DNA from: UA16 sp042095135
GTDB taxonomy: Bacteria; Bacteroidota; Bacteroidia; Flavobacteriales_D; Sanyastnellaceae
Direction: 5' to 3'
DNA length: 64,000 nucleotides
Assembly: GCA_042095135.1 (NCBI GenBank)
Contig: JBELBV010000005.1
Location: forward strand, 1-64,000
How positions within the stretch are numbered: the stretch's first letter is position 1; every line of letters begins with the position of its first letter. The notes beneath the pieces are model-generated. The model did no database searches, was not told the DNA's origin, and worked only from the letters and a program-made list of their open reading frames with translations. Shown here in pieces: positions 42,432 through 50,664 of the stretch. The translations under genes and the position numbers were made by a program.

Positions 42432-42791
42432 ATGGACCGCATCAAGGACATCGCAAGCAAAATTGTCGAAACCCCCGCTTGGCCCGAATTCCGTGCCGGT
42501 GACACCGTTACGGTAACGATCAAGATTCTTGAGGGCAACAAGGAGCGTTTGCAGAAATTCCAAGGCGTTGTCATCCAGCGCAAAGGTGCGGCCAACACCG
42601 AAACCTTCACGGTACGCAAGATGGCGTCTGGAGTCGGTGTAGAGCGTGTGTTCCCTATTGCTTCCCCACTCGTCGAGAACATCGAAGTGAACAAGCGAGG
42701 TAAGGTACGCCGTGCGCGCATCTACTACCTCCGTGAATTGACTGGTAAGGCTGCGCGCATCAAAGAGCGCCGGGTCGTTACCAAGAAATAA
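42432..42791 (+). CDS. rplS: 50S ribosomal protein L19
   Basis: The 119-residue protein sits at the 30S-50S interface. Typical: FRAGDTVTVTIKILEGNKER, QKFQGVVIQRKG, SGVGVERVFPIASPLVENIE, VNKRGKVRRARIYYLRELTGKAARIKE. Length and motifs are standard. A strong terminator at 42812 ends the unit. Confidence 0.98.
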   Translation: MDRIKDIASKIVETPAWPEFRAGDTVTVTIKILEGNKERLQKFQGVVIQRKGAANTETFTVRKMASGVGVERVFPIASPLVENIEVNKRGKVRRARIYYLRELTGKAARIKERRVVTKK

Positions 42792-42811
42792 TTGCTATAC
42801 TCACAAAACCG

Positions 42812-42840
42812 AAAAGGCCCGCTCCATGCGGGCCTTTTTT
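42812..42840. terminator. Bidirectional terminator between rplS and ftcD
   Basis: AAAAGGCCCGC pairs with GCGGGCCTTTT around TCCAT and is followed by more T. The convergent ftcD gene ends just beyond it. Confidence 0.92.
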
Positions 42841-42858
42841 ATGCGCACAACTTTCGTT

Positions 42859-44556
42859 TTACGCTGCACCGCCTAGTACGGCAGCCACCCGATCAAGCAC
42901 GCGTCCTTCACGCGCATCGATGTCTGCCCAGAGCTCATCAGCCTCTGCGACTACCGCAGCACTGTACGTGGCGTCTTCCAAATCTTGAAGGTTCACGCGC
43001 GCATTCAGGATGGCGCCTTTCACACCGGTCCGGATCGCCATGGCACCCACGCCTGCATCGGTGATGGAATTGGGATTGCCAATCGCAGCCATCTCTTCAG
43101 CGATGGCCATGGCGTCCGCAGCGAGCCTCGCTACCCGCATCGGAATTTCAATGGCGTTTTTGGTGGCGTCTTGAATCGCCGTTTGACGGGCTTGCTGCTG
43201 CGCTTCTGAGCCCTTGGGCATGCCGTAGGCCTCCATGATGGCATTGAACGCTGCTGTATCTGCATCTACGAGTAGCTCCAGCTGATTTTGCAAGGCAATG
43301 CCCCGCTCGGCCACGCGGCTGAATGCTTCCCAACGGTCGTCCCACCCGCGCTTATGGGCCGATAGGTTGGCCACCATGGTAGCGAGGGCCACGCCCATCG
43401 TGGCCGAATAGGCAGCAACCGATCCGCCGCCCGGTGCCGGGCTTTCCGACGCCGTCTCCGTGGCAAACGCACCGAGGGAGAGGTCCAACAACGGCGTGTT
43501 CCGGTCGGCGGCAATCATGAATTCAATGACTCGCTTGTTGGGATCAAACGGCCCGAGGTCGTCCAATCCGAGGGATTTCACGGCGATCTTTACTTTTTCG
43601 GCAGTACTGATGCCTAGGCTGCGTTGCTGCTTGCGTAGGAAATAATCCGCAGCATCCGTCATCACACGCAGCGGCAATAGTCCCACGAGTTCCGAACCCG
43701 TCACGCGGATGCCTCGCTCCTGCGCTTTGGCACACGCCTCATCGAAGGCAATGTGCACGGGTGTGGTTTGGATATCGGTCAAGTTCAACGACAACTGGGC
43801 GATCCCGTACTCTTCAATGTACCACCCAATTCCCTTCACGGCCTTGAGCGAACCAGGGATGCGTTCGGGGGCACCGTTGGCATCTTTGACCACTGGACTG
43901 CCCGGTCCGCCGGTGCGCTTTACGCGGCCCGATTCCCGGATGTCGAAGGCGATGGCATTGGCGCGGCGCGAACTCGTCGTGTTCAGGTTGATGTTGTAGG
44001 CGATCAAAAAATCACGTGCCCCGATGGCAGTGGCGCCACTTTTCTGTGTCTTTTCATTCCACACCGCCGGTCCAAAGTCAGGTGCTCCGTCTGCAGTCTC
44101 CAATTTGGCCAAGCCCTCGTATTGGCCCTGGCGGCAATTCGCGAGGTTCTTCCGAGCCTCCGTTTTGGCAGCGGATTCATAGAAATAACCCGGAATTCCG
44201 AGCTCCGCTCCTACGCGCTCGCCCAAGGCACGCGCAATGGCAGCGCATTCCTCCATGGTCACACCGCTCACCGGCACGAACGGGCAGACGTCGGTCGCCC
44301 CCATGCGGGGGTGTTCGCCCCGGTGCTTGCGCATGTCAATGAGTTCGGCGGCTTTTTGGATCAACCGAAAGGCGGCCTCACCAATGACTTCAGGTGGCCC
44401 TACGAACGTGATGACGGTTCGGTTGGTGGACTTGCCGGGATCTACATCCAACAAACGGATCCCCTCTACGGATTCTACAACACGGGATACCGCTTCAATA
44501 ACGGCTGGGTTGCGCCCTTCTGAAATGTTGGGCACGCATTCGACTAGTCGTTGCAT
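42859..44556 (-). CDS. ftcD: Bifunctional glutamate formimidoyltransferase / formimidoyltetrahydrofolate cyclodeaminase
   Basis: A 565-residue fusion. The N-terminal formiminotransferase (about 1-325) shows RLVECVPNISEGRNPAVI, GKSTNRTVITFVGPP, MGATDVCPFVPVSGVTMEEC and YNINLNTTSSRRANAIAFDI. The C-terminal cyclodeaminase (about 355-565) shows APGGGSVAAYSATMGVALATMV. It moves the formimino group of N-formiminoglutamate to tetrahydrofolate and then releases ammonia, ending histidine breakdown. The same fusion is known in animals and Bacteroidota. It lies 50 bases downstream of hutI on the same strand. Confidence 0.95.
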   Translation of the reverse strand: MQRLVECVPNISEGRNPAVIEAVSRVVESVEGIRLLDVDPGKSTNRTVITFVGPPEVIGEAAFRLIQKAAELIDMRKHRGEHPRMGATDVCPFVPVSGVTMEECAAIARALGERVGAELGIPGYFYESAAKTEARKNLANCRQGQYEGLAKLETADGAPDFGPAVWNEKTQKSGATAIGARDFLIAYNINLNTTSSRRANAIAFDIRESGRVKRTGGPGSPVVKDANGAPERIPGSLKAVKGIGWYIEEYGIAQLSLNLTDIQTTPVHIAFDEACAKAQERGIRVTGSELVGLLPLRVMTDAADYFLRKQQRSLGISTAEKVKIAVKSLGLDDLGPFDPNKRVIEFMIAADRNTPLLDLSLGAFATETASESPAPGGGSVAAYSATMGVALATMVANLSAHKRGWDDRWEAFSRVAERGIALQNQLELLVDADTAAFNAIMEAYGMPKGSEAQQQARQTAIQDATKNAIEIPMRVARLAADAMAIAEEMAAIGNPNSITDAGVGAMAIRTGVKGAILNARVNLQDLEDATYSAAVVAEADELWADIDAREGRVLDRVAAVLGGAA

Positions 44557-44606
44557 CTTCTTGGCATATTACCAGCCGAAAATACATGGACGGGGACGGT
44601 TTCAAC

Positions 44607-45863
44607 TCACTGGATGATGCCATCAATGAACACCTTTTCAACCGTTTCTTCACCGAAGTCGTAAGCCAGATCTTCCAATCCGTTCATGGAACGCGTGACG
44701 ATTACATTCGCAGCACGTCCGCGGGCTATTACTCCCGCCCGGTCGGAGCATTCCATGGCGGCGGCACCATTGATGGTCGCGGCGGCGATGGCCTCCAATG
44801 GATGCATTTTCATTTTCAAAATGGCCAACTGCACGACCCGATTCATGTTGCTCGAAGGCGCGGAACCCGGATTGAAATCTGTGGCCAGCGCAACGGGTAC
44901 ATCGGCCTTCATCAATTCATGCACCGGAGTGTACGGAATGCCCAAGAAATACGAGCACCCCGGGAGGGCCGTAGCAAGGGTTGGGCTGCCGGAATCCGCG
45001 GCGCGCCTCAACGCTTCAACGTCTTCCACATTCAACTCCTCCAGGTGGTCTACTGACACCGCATCAGAATTCACGCAAAGCTTTACTCCGCCAAACGCAT
45101 TAAACTGATTCACATGTACTTTAGCTTTCATTCCAAGCGAAGAGGCAGCATCCAATAGCGACTGGGTTTCCTCCAATCCGAAGTACCCCTTTTCGCAGAA
45201 GGCATCCACGTAGTCGGCAAGTCCTTCGTTGGCGACCACCGGCAGCGCTTCCTTGATCATATACGCCGTCCAACTTGCTGCGGTCCAATCGCCTTCCGGC
45301 ACGGCATGGCATGCCAAAAATGTCGCCTTGATTGGGATGGTGAATTCTTCCTTCAGAGCGCGGATCACCCGCAGTATTTTCAACTCTGCTTCAGCCGTCA
45401 GACCATATCCGCTCTTGATTTCAATGGACCCTGTACCCGTGCGGATGGCCCGCAGCAATCGATTCCGGGCGTCGGCGAGCAAATCAGTTTCGGACAGGGA
45501 CTGCAGCGCACGAGCGGAGTTCAGGATGCCGCCACCTTCTGCAGCAATTTCCTGATAGCTCTTGCCTTCAAGGCGGCTCAAAAACTCCCCCGATCGGCTG
45601 GCTGCAAACACGAGGTGAGTGTGGCTGTCGCACCACGCCGGAAGGACATACTTCCCTTCACAATCCACCACCTCCAACCCGCTCCAGTCTATGATGCCAG
45701 GAAAGTCAGCCATGGAACCGAAGTCCACGATGACCCCGTCCTCAATGGCCAACCAGGATTGCTCCAATACCGGTAGGGAGCGCATCTCCCCTCCTTTCAA
45801 ATACAGCGGCGGCACATCGTACGCACCCACCAGTCCTTTGATGTTCTTCCAGAGCATTCGCAT
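44607..45863 (-). CDS. hutI: Imidazolonepropionase
   Basis: The 418-residue amidohydrolase opens the imidazolone ring to N-formiminoglutamate. Metal-site motif CDSHTHLVFAASR, then GGGILNSARAL, SIEIKSGYGL, ATFLACHAVP, KVHVNQFNAFGG, SVDHLEEL and LATDFNPGSAPSSNM. The frame remains open upstream into aroC on the other strand; the ATG at 45863 gives the family length and has a TACCTTG box exactly 12 bases upstream. Operon with ftcD; hutH is 17 kb away and hutU is not in the window. Confidence 0.95.
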   Translation of the reverse strand: MRMLWKNIKGLVGAYDVPPLYLKGGEMRSLPVLEQSWLAIEDGVIVDFGSMADFPGIIDWSGLEVVDCEGKYVLPAWCDSHTHLVFAASRSGEFLSRLEGKSYQEIAAEGGGILNSARALQSLSETDLLADARNRLLRAIRTGTGSIEIKSGYGLTAEAELKILRVIRALKEEFTIPIKATFLACHAVPEGDWTAASWTAYMIKEALPVVANEGLADYVDAFCEKGYFGLEETQSLLDAASSLGMKAKVHVNQFNAFGGVKLCVNSDAVSVDHLEELNVEDVEALRRAADSGSPTLATALPGCSYFLGIPYTPVHELMKADVPVALATDFNPGSAPSSNMNRVVQLAILKMKMHPLEAIAAATINGAAAMECSDRAGVIARGRAANVIVTRSMNGLEDLAYDFGEETVEKVFIDGIIQ

Positions 45864-45867
45864 GGAC

Positions 45868-45875
45868 GCAAGGTA
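45868..45875 (-). promoter_or_regulatory. -7-like box (TACCTTGC) of hutI, leaderless spacing
   Basis: The minus-strand box starts 12 bases before the ATG at 45863. The divergent aroC box is 22 bases away. Confidence 0.5.
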
Positions 45876-45896
45876 GCAATCCCCGCGCGGGTTCCG

Positions 45897-45904
45897 TAAA
45901 TTTG
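45897..45904 (+). promoter_or_regulatory. -7 element (TAAATTTG) of aroC, leaderless spacing
   Basis: Perfect TAnnTTTG starting exactly 12 bases before the ATG at 45909. Confidence 0.62.
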
Positions 45905-45908
45905 ACCT

Positions 45909-46991
45909 ATGGCGGGCAACACATTCGGTACCTTGTTTCGGCTGACCACGTTCGGCGAATCCCATGGCCGAGCAATTGGCGGTGTCATCGACGGATGTCC
46001 AGCAGGATTGGCATTGGACACCAGTGCAGTTCAAGCTGAATTGGACCGAAGGCGTCCCGGTCAATCCCACCTGACCACCCCGAGGAAAGAGTCCGATGCA
46101 ATTGAATGGCTCAGTGGCGTCTACGAAGGCATGACCACCGGTGCGTCCATTGGATTCATACTCCGCAACGAAGATTCTAAATCTGGCGATTACGACCACC
46201 TCAAAACAGCCTTTCGCCCTTCCCATGCCGATTACACCTACACGGCCAAGTACGGGCACCGTGATCACCGGGGCGGCGGACGCGCGTCTGCCCGCGAAAC
46301 CGCGTGCCGTGTGGCCGCGGGAGCCATTGCGCGGCAGCTCCTGGCTTCAGCCGGTATTGAAATCTCAGCCTACGTAGAGCGCGTAGGGGAAACCGCCGTG
46401 CCCTTTGAACCGCGGTACTTCGATCGCGCTGCCGTGGACGCTTCGCCCACCCGTTGTCCCGACCCCGACACAGCAGCCTCGATTGCAGCCACCATTGAAG
46501 ACGTCCGGAAGAAAGGTGACACTGTCGGTGGTGCAGTTGCCCTGGTTGGACGTGGCATCCCGGCGGGCCTTGGTGAACCGGTTTTTGACAAGTTTCAAGC
46601 CGTCCTTGCCCATGCCTTGTGGAGCCTGCCGGCGGTGAAATCCATGGAAATCGGTTCCGGACTGCAAGGCACCGTCATGCGGGGTTCAATGCACAATGAC
46701 GCTTTTCACACCGACGAGAACGGTCAAGTGCGCACCGCCACCAACCACAGCGGCGGTATTCAAGGTGGCATCACTAACGGCGAAGATCTCGTCGTTCGCA
46801 TTGGATTCAAGCCGGTCTCCACGCTCATGAAGCCACAGGCATCAGTCAATGCGGACGGTGAAGCCGTCACGTTGGATGGCAAGGGACGGCACGACCCTTG
46901 CGTACTGCCGCGTGCGGTGCCGATTGTTGAAGCCATGGCGCTGTTAGTATTGGCTGATCATTGGTTGATAAACCGCGCCGCCAAACTCTGA
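45909..46991 (+). CDS. aroC: Chorismate synthase
   Basis: The 360-residue enzyme makes chorismate from EPSP with reduced FMN. Signatures: GTLFRLTTFGESHGRAIGG, RRPGQSHLTTPRKESD, HADYTYTAKYGHRDHRGGGR with RASARETACRVAAG, and the late HDPCVLPRAVPIVEAM. Length is standard. It is divergent from hutI with only 45 bases between start codons. The symporter gene follows 42 bases later. Confidence 0.97.
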   Translation: MAGNTFGTLFRLTTFGESHGRAIGGVIDGCPAGLALDTSAVQAELDRRRPGQSHLTTPRKESDAIEWLSGVYEGMTTGASIGFILRNEDSKSGDYDHLKTAFRPSHADYTYTAKYGHRDHRGGGRASARETACRVAAGAIARQLLASAGIEISAYVERVGETAVPFEPRYFDRAAVDASPTRCPDPDTAASIAATIEDVRKKGDTVGGAVALVGRGIPAGLGEPVFDKFQAVLAHALWSLPAVKSMEIGSGLQGTVMRGSMHNDAFHTDENGQVRTATNHSGGIQGGITNGEDLVVRIGFKPVSTLMKPQASVNADGEAVTLDGKGRHDPCVLPRAVPIVEAMALLVLADHWLINRAAKL

Positions 46992-47021
46992 AAAACCGAG
47001 GTTTTCCGGGCTTTCAACGTG

Positions 47022-47029
47022 TACATTAG
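47022..47029 (+). promoter_or_regulatory. -7-like box (TACATTAG) of the symporter gene, leaderless spacing
   Basis: One mismatch to TAnnTTTG, starting 12 bases before the ATG at 47034. Confidence 0.4.
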
Positions 47030-47033
47030 AGGC

Positions 47034-48437
47034 ATGAAGAAACTGGCCCTCCACTGGCAAGTCATCATCGGTTTGTTGCTGGGTGTCGTATACGCATGGT
47101 TGAGTGTGACCATGGGTTGGAACGACTTCACCCTCGCCTACATCCAGCCGTTTGGTGACATTTTCATCAACCTCCTCAAACTCATCGCTGTGCCGTTGGT
47201 GCTGTTCAGTATCATCAGCGGTGTAACTAGTTTGGGCAACATCCAGAAACTGGGCCGCATGGGCATCAAGACCTTGCTCACCTATGTGGCCACGACCATG
47301 GCGGCTGTGGTCATCGGATTGGCCTTGGTCAACGTGTTCCAGCCGGGATCGGGGGCCGATGACGACCTGCTCAAAGCAAACCGCATCCGCTATGAACTCT
47401 GGCGCGACGCCAACGGCATCCAAGCGTTGGACGATATTCGAACCATCGATGACCCTGCAAATGCAGCGCTGGTTCAGAGCATTGCGAGCGAAGAAGCCGC
47501 TTCCAGCGAATGGGTCTCCGACAAACTCAACAAAGCCAGCAACACCAAGAATTCCGGACCGCTGCAGCCCTTGGTAGACGTCGTGCCCAAGAACATTTTC
47601 AGTTCGCTGGTCGATATGTCCATGCTGCAAATCATCTTCTTCGCGATCTTTTTTGGCATCGTTGTCGTCGGGTTGCCTGATGAGAAAAAAGCACCGCTGA
47701 CGCGGGCAGTGGATTCGCTGAATGAGGTCTTTGTGCAAATGGTGTGGGTGGTAATGAAGGCTATGCCCTTCTTCGTTTTTGCGCTGATGGCTGGACAAAT
47801 TGTCAAAGCGGCCGGGACCGAACCCGAGATGCTGAAGCAGCTATTGAGTTTCCTCCTCCGTTATGGCTTGGTGGTGGTGCTCGGTCTGGCTTTCATGGTG
47901 TTTCTGTTTTACCCTGCGCTGGTGGCCTTGACCATCAAGAAATTAAGCTGGAAACAATTCCAATCGGGCATGCGCGATGCCCAGTTAACCGCTTTTTCAA
48001 CGTCGAGCTCGGTGGCAACGCTCCCGGTCACAATGCAATGCGTTCACGACCGATTGGGCGTGAGTACGCGCACCTCGTCGTTTGTCCTGCCCATCGGCGC
48101 CACCGTGAACATGGATGGCACGAGCATGTACCAAGCCATTGCAGTTGTGGCCTTGGCCCAGTTCCACATGGTGGACTTGGCCTTAAGCCAGCAGGCAGTC
48201 ATTGTGCTCACAGCTACCCTCGCTTCCATTGGAGCTGCGGCAGTGCCTTCGGCAGGTTTGGTTTTGATGATCATCGTGCTCGAGAGCGTCGGACTGAATC
48301 CGGCTTGGATTGCGCTGATTTTCCCCATTGACCGCATCTTGGATATGTGCCGAACAGTAGTCAATGTCACTGGTGATGGAGCTGTTTCCTCGTTCATCGC
48401 AGCCTCTGAAGGCGAACTAACTCCGCCCTCTGCCTAG
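47034..48437 (+). CDS. Dicarboxylate/amino acid:cation symporter (DAACS, GltP-like)
   Basis: A 467-residue transporter with eight membrane helices and two re-entrant loops. Key motifs: serine-rich HP1 loop FSTSSSVATLPVTMQCV and the NMDGTSMYQAIAVV cation/substrate site, later VPSAGLVLMIIVL and PIDRILDMCRTVVNVTGDGA with the substrate-binding Asp and Asn. It probably imports glutamate, aspartate or C4-dicarboxylates with Na+ or H+. A polar insertion of about 90 residues lies between helices 3 and 4 (about 108-190), longer than in GltP. Start ATG 47034 over a GTG 15 bases earlier, since the GTG lies across the promoter box. The PorE-like gene follows after 10 bases. Confidence 0.92.
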   Translation: MKKLALHWQVIIGLLLGVVYAWLSVTMGWNDFTLAYIQPFGDIFINLLKLIAVPLVLFSIISGVTSLGNIQKLGRMGIKTLLTYVATTMAAVVIGLALVNVFQPGSGADDDLLKANRIRYELWRDANGIQALDDIRTIDDPANAALVQSIASEEAASSEWVSDKLNKASNTKNSGPLQPLVDVVPKNIFSSLVDMSMLQIIFFAIFFGIVVVGLPDEKKAPLTRAVDSLNEVFVQMVWVVMKAMPFFVFALMAGQIVKAAGTEPEMLKQLLSFLLRYGLVVVLGLAFMVFLFYPALVALTIKKLSWKQFQSGMRDAQLTAFSTSSSVATLPVTMQCVHDRLGVSTRTSSFVLPIGATVNMDGTSMYQAIAVVALAQFHMVDLALSQQAVIVLTATLASIGAAAVPSAGLVLMIIVLESVGLNPAWIALIFPIDRILDMCRTVVNVTGDGAVSSFIAASEGELTPPSA

Positions 48438-48447
48438 CTCCGCTTCC

Positions 48448-50499
48448 ATGAGCTGGACCGAACGTACGTGCCTGCTGTTGGCGTCGCTGATTGCACTGCC
48501 CTTTTTGGCTTCTGGCCAATGGGAGGACGAAGAAGAAGCATGCTCGGCCGTACTGGAAGGAAAAACCCTGAAATTATACGAGAAGGGAATCAACGGCTCC
48601 AAATATGACCGCACTGAACGGATCGCATTTCTCGAAGAAGCCTTCGAACGGGATGAAGAATGCATGGCTTGTTTGTTTGAGTGGGGTCGATTGGAATTCA
48701 ATGCCATCAAGCGTTCTCGCGGCTCGTTTTACCCCGCTGAGCAGCCCTTGTTACAGTTGGTCGATGCCTGCCCTTTCTTCCGTGCAGAGGCTTGGTACAT
48801 GCTCGGTGCCATGGCCTACGCCGACCGGGAATACCAAGCTGCTCAATCCTATTTTGAAGAATACCTGCGGTTTCCACCCGCATCCGAAGAAGTGCTGGGC
48901 AAACGAAGGGACCGGTACGTTGATGAGGTGAAAGAGGTCTTGCCGACCATCGCCTTTGAATTGGCCTTTCGCGAAAACGAAGGGAAATACCATCCAGCTT
49001 CCATTCCTCCGGTCAGCACACCACAGGATGAATTCCTGCCCGCCCTTTCCCCCGATGGCAGTCTCTTGTTTTTCACGCGGCGCGAGCGCTACAAAGCCAA
49101 AGGCGATGTCGTTTCGACCGAAAGCGAGGTATTCTACGTCGCAGAACGAGAAATAGGCGCGGAATTCAACGCCGGTTTGGCCCTGGCATCCCCATTCAAC
49201 TCCGGAGCACGTTATGGCGGCGCGAGCATATCCGTTGACAACCGGGAATTGTACATCGCCGCCTCGAATCCAACGGGTAAGAATCCGGATAACATCGATT
49301 TGTACGTAACGGAATATGAAATTGTCGACCGGGACGACAACGGGGCGTACTTCTACATCTGGGGCCCGCTTGCTCCAGTCGCCTCCCTCAATTCGACCGA
49401 CGGATGGGAGGCGCAACCCGCCCTTGGCGCAGATGGCAATGAGTTGTTTTTCGCGGCAGTCAATGCTAATTCTCAGCAGGACCGAAACGGCAACCCAACC
49501 ATGGACATTTGGTCGTCAACCCGCGCGGCTTCCGGCGAATGGCAGCCCGCACAAATGCTCCCATCACCTGTCAATTCTGGCAGCAATGACAAGGCTCCCT
49601 TCTTGCACCCGGATGGCAAAACCCTTTATTTCGCAAGCGACCGTGGGCCCGGCGGAGGCGGCTACGACATCTGGATGTGCCGGAGAGATGATACTGGAGT
49701 ATGGGGCGAAGCAACCAATTTTGGCGCACCACTGAATTCTTCCGGGGATGAACAGGGCCTCGTGGTCAGCACCAACGGCACTGAAGCCTTCTTTTCCGGA
49801 AGGCGCGACGGCACCCAGGGCATGGATATCATTCGTTTTCCCGTCCCCGACGCCATGAAGCCGGAGTCGGTGTTCATCGTTCAAGGGGACCTGCTTGGTC
49901 CGGACAACGAGGTCCCTGAAGGTGCTCGACTGTACTTGCAGTATGCACAGTCCAAAAACGTGCAAGAGATCGAAGTGAACCGGCAAGATGGCTACTTTGC
50001 TTCAGTCGTGCGGGCATCAGAGGAAGACGTGCTCCTCGTGGCAGAAGCGGATGGCATTGCATTCGAGGCCCAAGTGGTATTTGATGCCGACTCGGAGGCA
50101 TCACCCCCAGACCGGTTGGACACACCCGTCCAACTCGAAGAAGCCTCAAACGGAGAACCCTTTGAAATTGGCGACATCCAATTCGCGACCAATTCCGCGG
50201 AAATCAACCGAACCAGTTTGTTGATGTTGGATCTTTTCGCCGCCTACCTCCTGCGCAATGACGCCATCGGGGTCCACATCAAAGGGCACACGGACAACCG
50301 AGGTCGCCCGCAGGACAACCAAGTGCTTTCTGAAGACCGTGCGGCGCGAGTGGCTGAAGCCTTGGAGCAATTTGGCGTCCCATCCAGCCGCATCACCCAT
50401 GCTGGCTTTGGACAATCCCAACCTGTAGCGTCCAATGACACCGCTGAAGGGCGCTCTCAAAACCGCCGCACAGAGTTCGAAATTCGCCTCGCTAACTGA
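48448..50499 (+). CDS. PorE-like protein: TPR, PD40 propeller, CRD-like and OmpA C-terminal domain
   Basis: The 683-residue protein has a signal peptide (LLLASLIALPFLASGQ), TPR-like helices (about 25-165, WYMLGAMAYADREYQAAQ), a WD40/PD40 beta-propeller (about 190-470; repeats such as FLPALSPDGSLLFFT, APFLHPDGKTLYFASDRG), a small beta domain like the carboxypeptidase regulatory fold (about 475-560), and an OmpA peptidoglycan-binding domain (about 570-683, IKGHTDNRGRPQDN, SQNRRTEFEI). This is the domain order of the T9SS periplasmic subunit PorE. Paralogues with other roles exist in Bacteroidota, so PorE identity is likely but not proved. It sits 10 bases behind the symporter. Confidence 0.78.
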   Translation: MSWTERTCLLLASLIALPFLASGQWEDEEEACSAVLEGKTLKLYEKGINGSKYDRTERIAFLEEAFERDEECMACLFEWGRLEFNAIKRSRGSFYPAEQPLLQLVDACPFFRAEAWYMLGAMAYADREYQAAQSYFEEYLRFPPASEEVLGKRRDRYVDEVKEVLPTIAFELAFRENEGKYHPASIPPVSTPQDEFLPALSPDGSLLFFTRRERYKAKGDVVSTESEVFYVAEREIGAEFNAGLALASPFNSGARYGGASISVDNRELYIAASNPTGKNPDNIDLYVTEYEIVDRDDNGAYFYIWGPLAPVASLNSTDGWEAQPALGADGNELFFAAVNANSQQDRNGNPTMDIWSSTRAASGEWQPAQMLPSPVNSGSNDKAPFLHPDGKTLYFASDRGPGGGGYDIWMCRRDDTGVWGEATNFGAPLNSSGDEQGLVVSTNGTEAFFSGRRDGTQGMDIIRFPVPDAMKPESVFIVQGDLLGPDNEVPEGARLYLQYAQSKNVQEIEVNRQDGYFASVVRASEEDVLLVAEADGIAFEAQVVFDADSEASPPDRLDTPVQLEEASNGEPFEIGDIQFATNSAEINRTSLLMLDLFAAYLLRNDAIGVHIKGHTDNRGRPQDNQVLSEDRAARVAEALEQFGVPSSRITHAGFGQSQPVASNDTAEGRSQNRRTEFEIRLAN

Positions 50500-50571
50500 T
50501 TTTTTTCTTCCAGCATTCATCGAGTTTTACCTCATGAATCGTGTCCACAGCCTGTGATATTTTGTGAGTTC

Positions 50572-50601
50572 CAACGCGTCAATGAAAACAATTACGCGTT
50601 G
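50572..50601 (+). other. Leader hairpin upstream of the large TPR gene
   Basis: CAACGCGT-c-AAT at 50572-50583 pairs with ATTACGCGTTG at 50591-50601 around a 7-base loop, an 11-pair stem with one bulged base. No T run follows. It is in the 165-base gap before the TPR gene and may be an operator or leader structure. Confidence 0.45.
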
Positions 50602-50643
50602 AGAACTTCATGACCCCTCCCCTATGAACGCTGCGTCCCGCGG

Positions 50644-50651
50644 TACCTTCG
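50644..50651 (+). promoter_or_regulatory. Candidate -7 element (TACCTTCG) for the TPR/barrel operon
   Basis: One mismatch to TAnnTTTG, 21 bases before the ATG at 50665. Confidence 0.35.
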
Positions 50652-50664
50652 GTAGGATAGACAC

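Noticed and set aside
45864..46268. Long N-terminal extension of hutI across aroC
   Set aside because: It runs antisense to the conserved start of aroC, is absent in the family, and the promoter box marks ATG 45863.
50534..50557. Tiny ATG frame in the TPR leader as a leader peptide
   Set aside because: Only seven codons, no promoter box at a fitting distance and no codon bias; not supportable.
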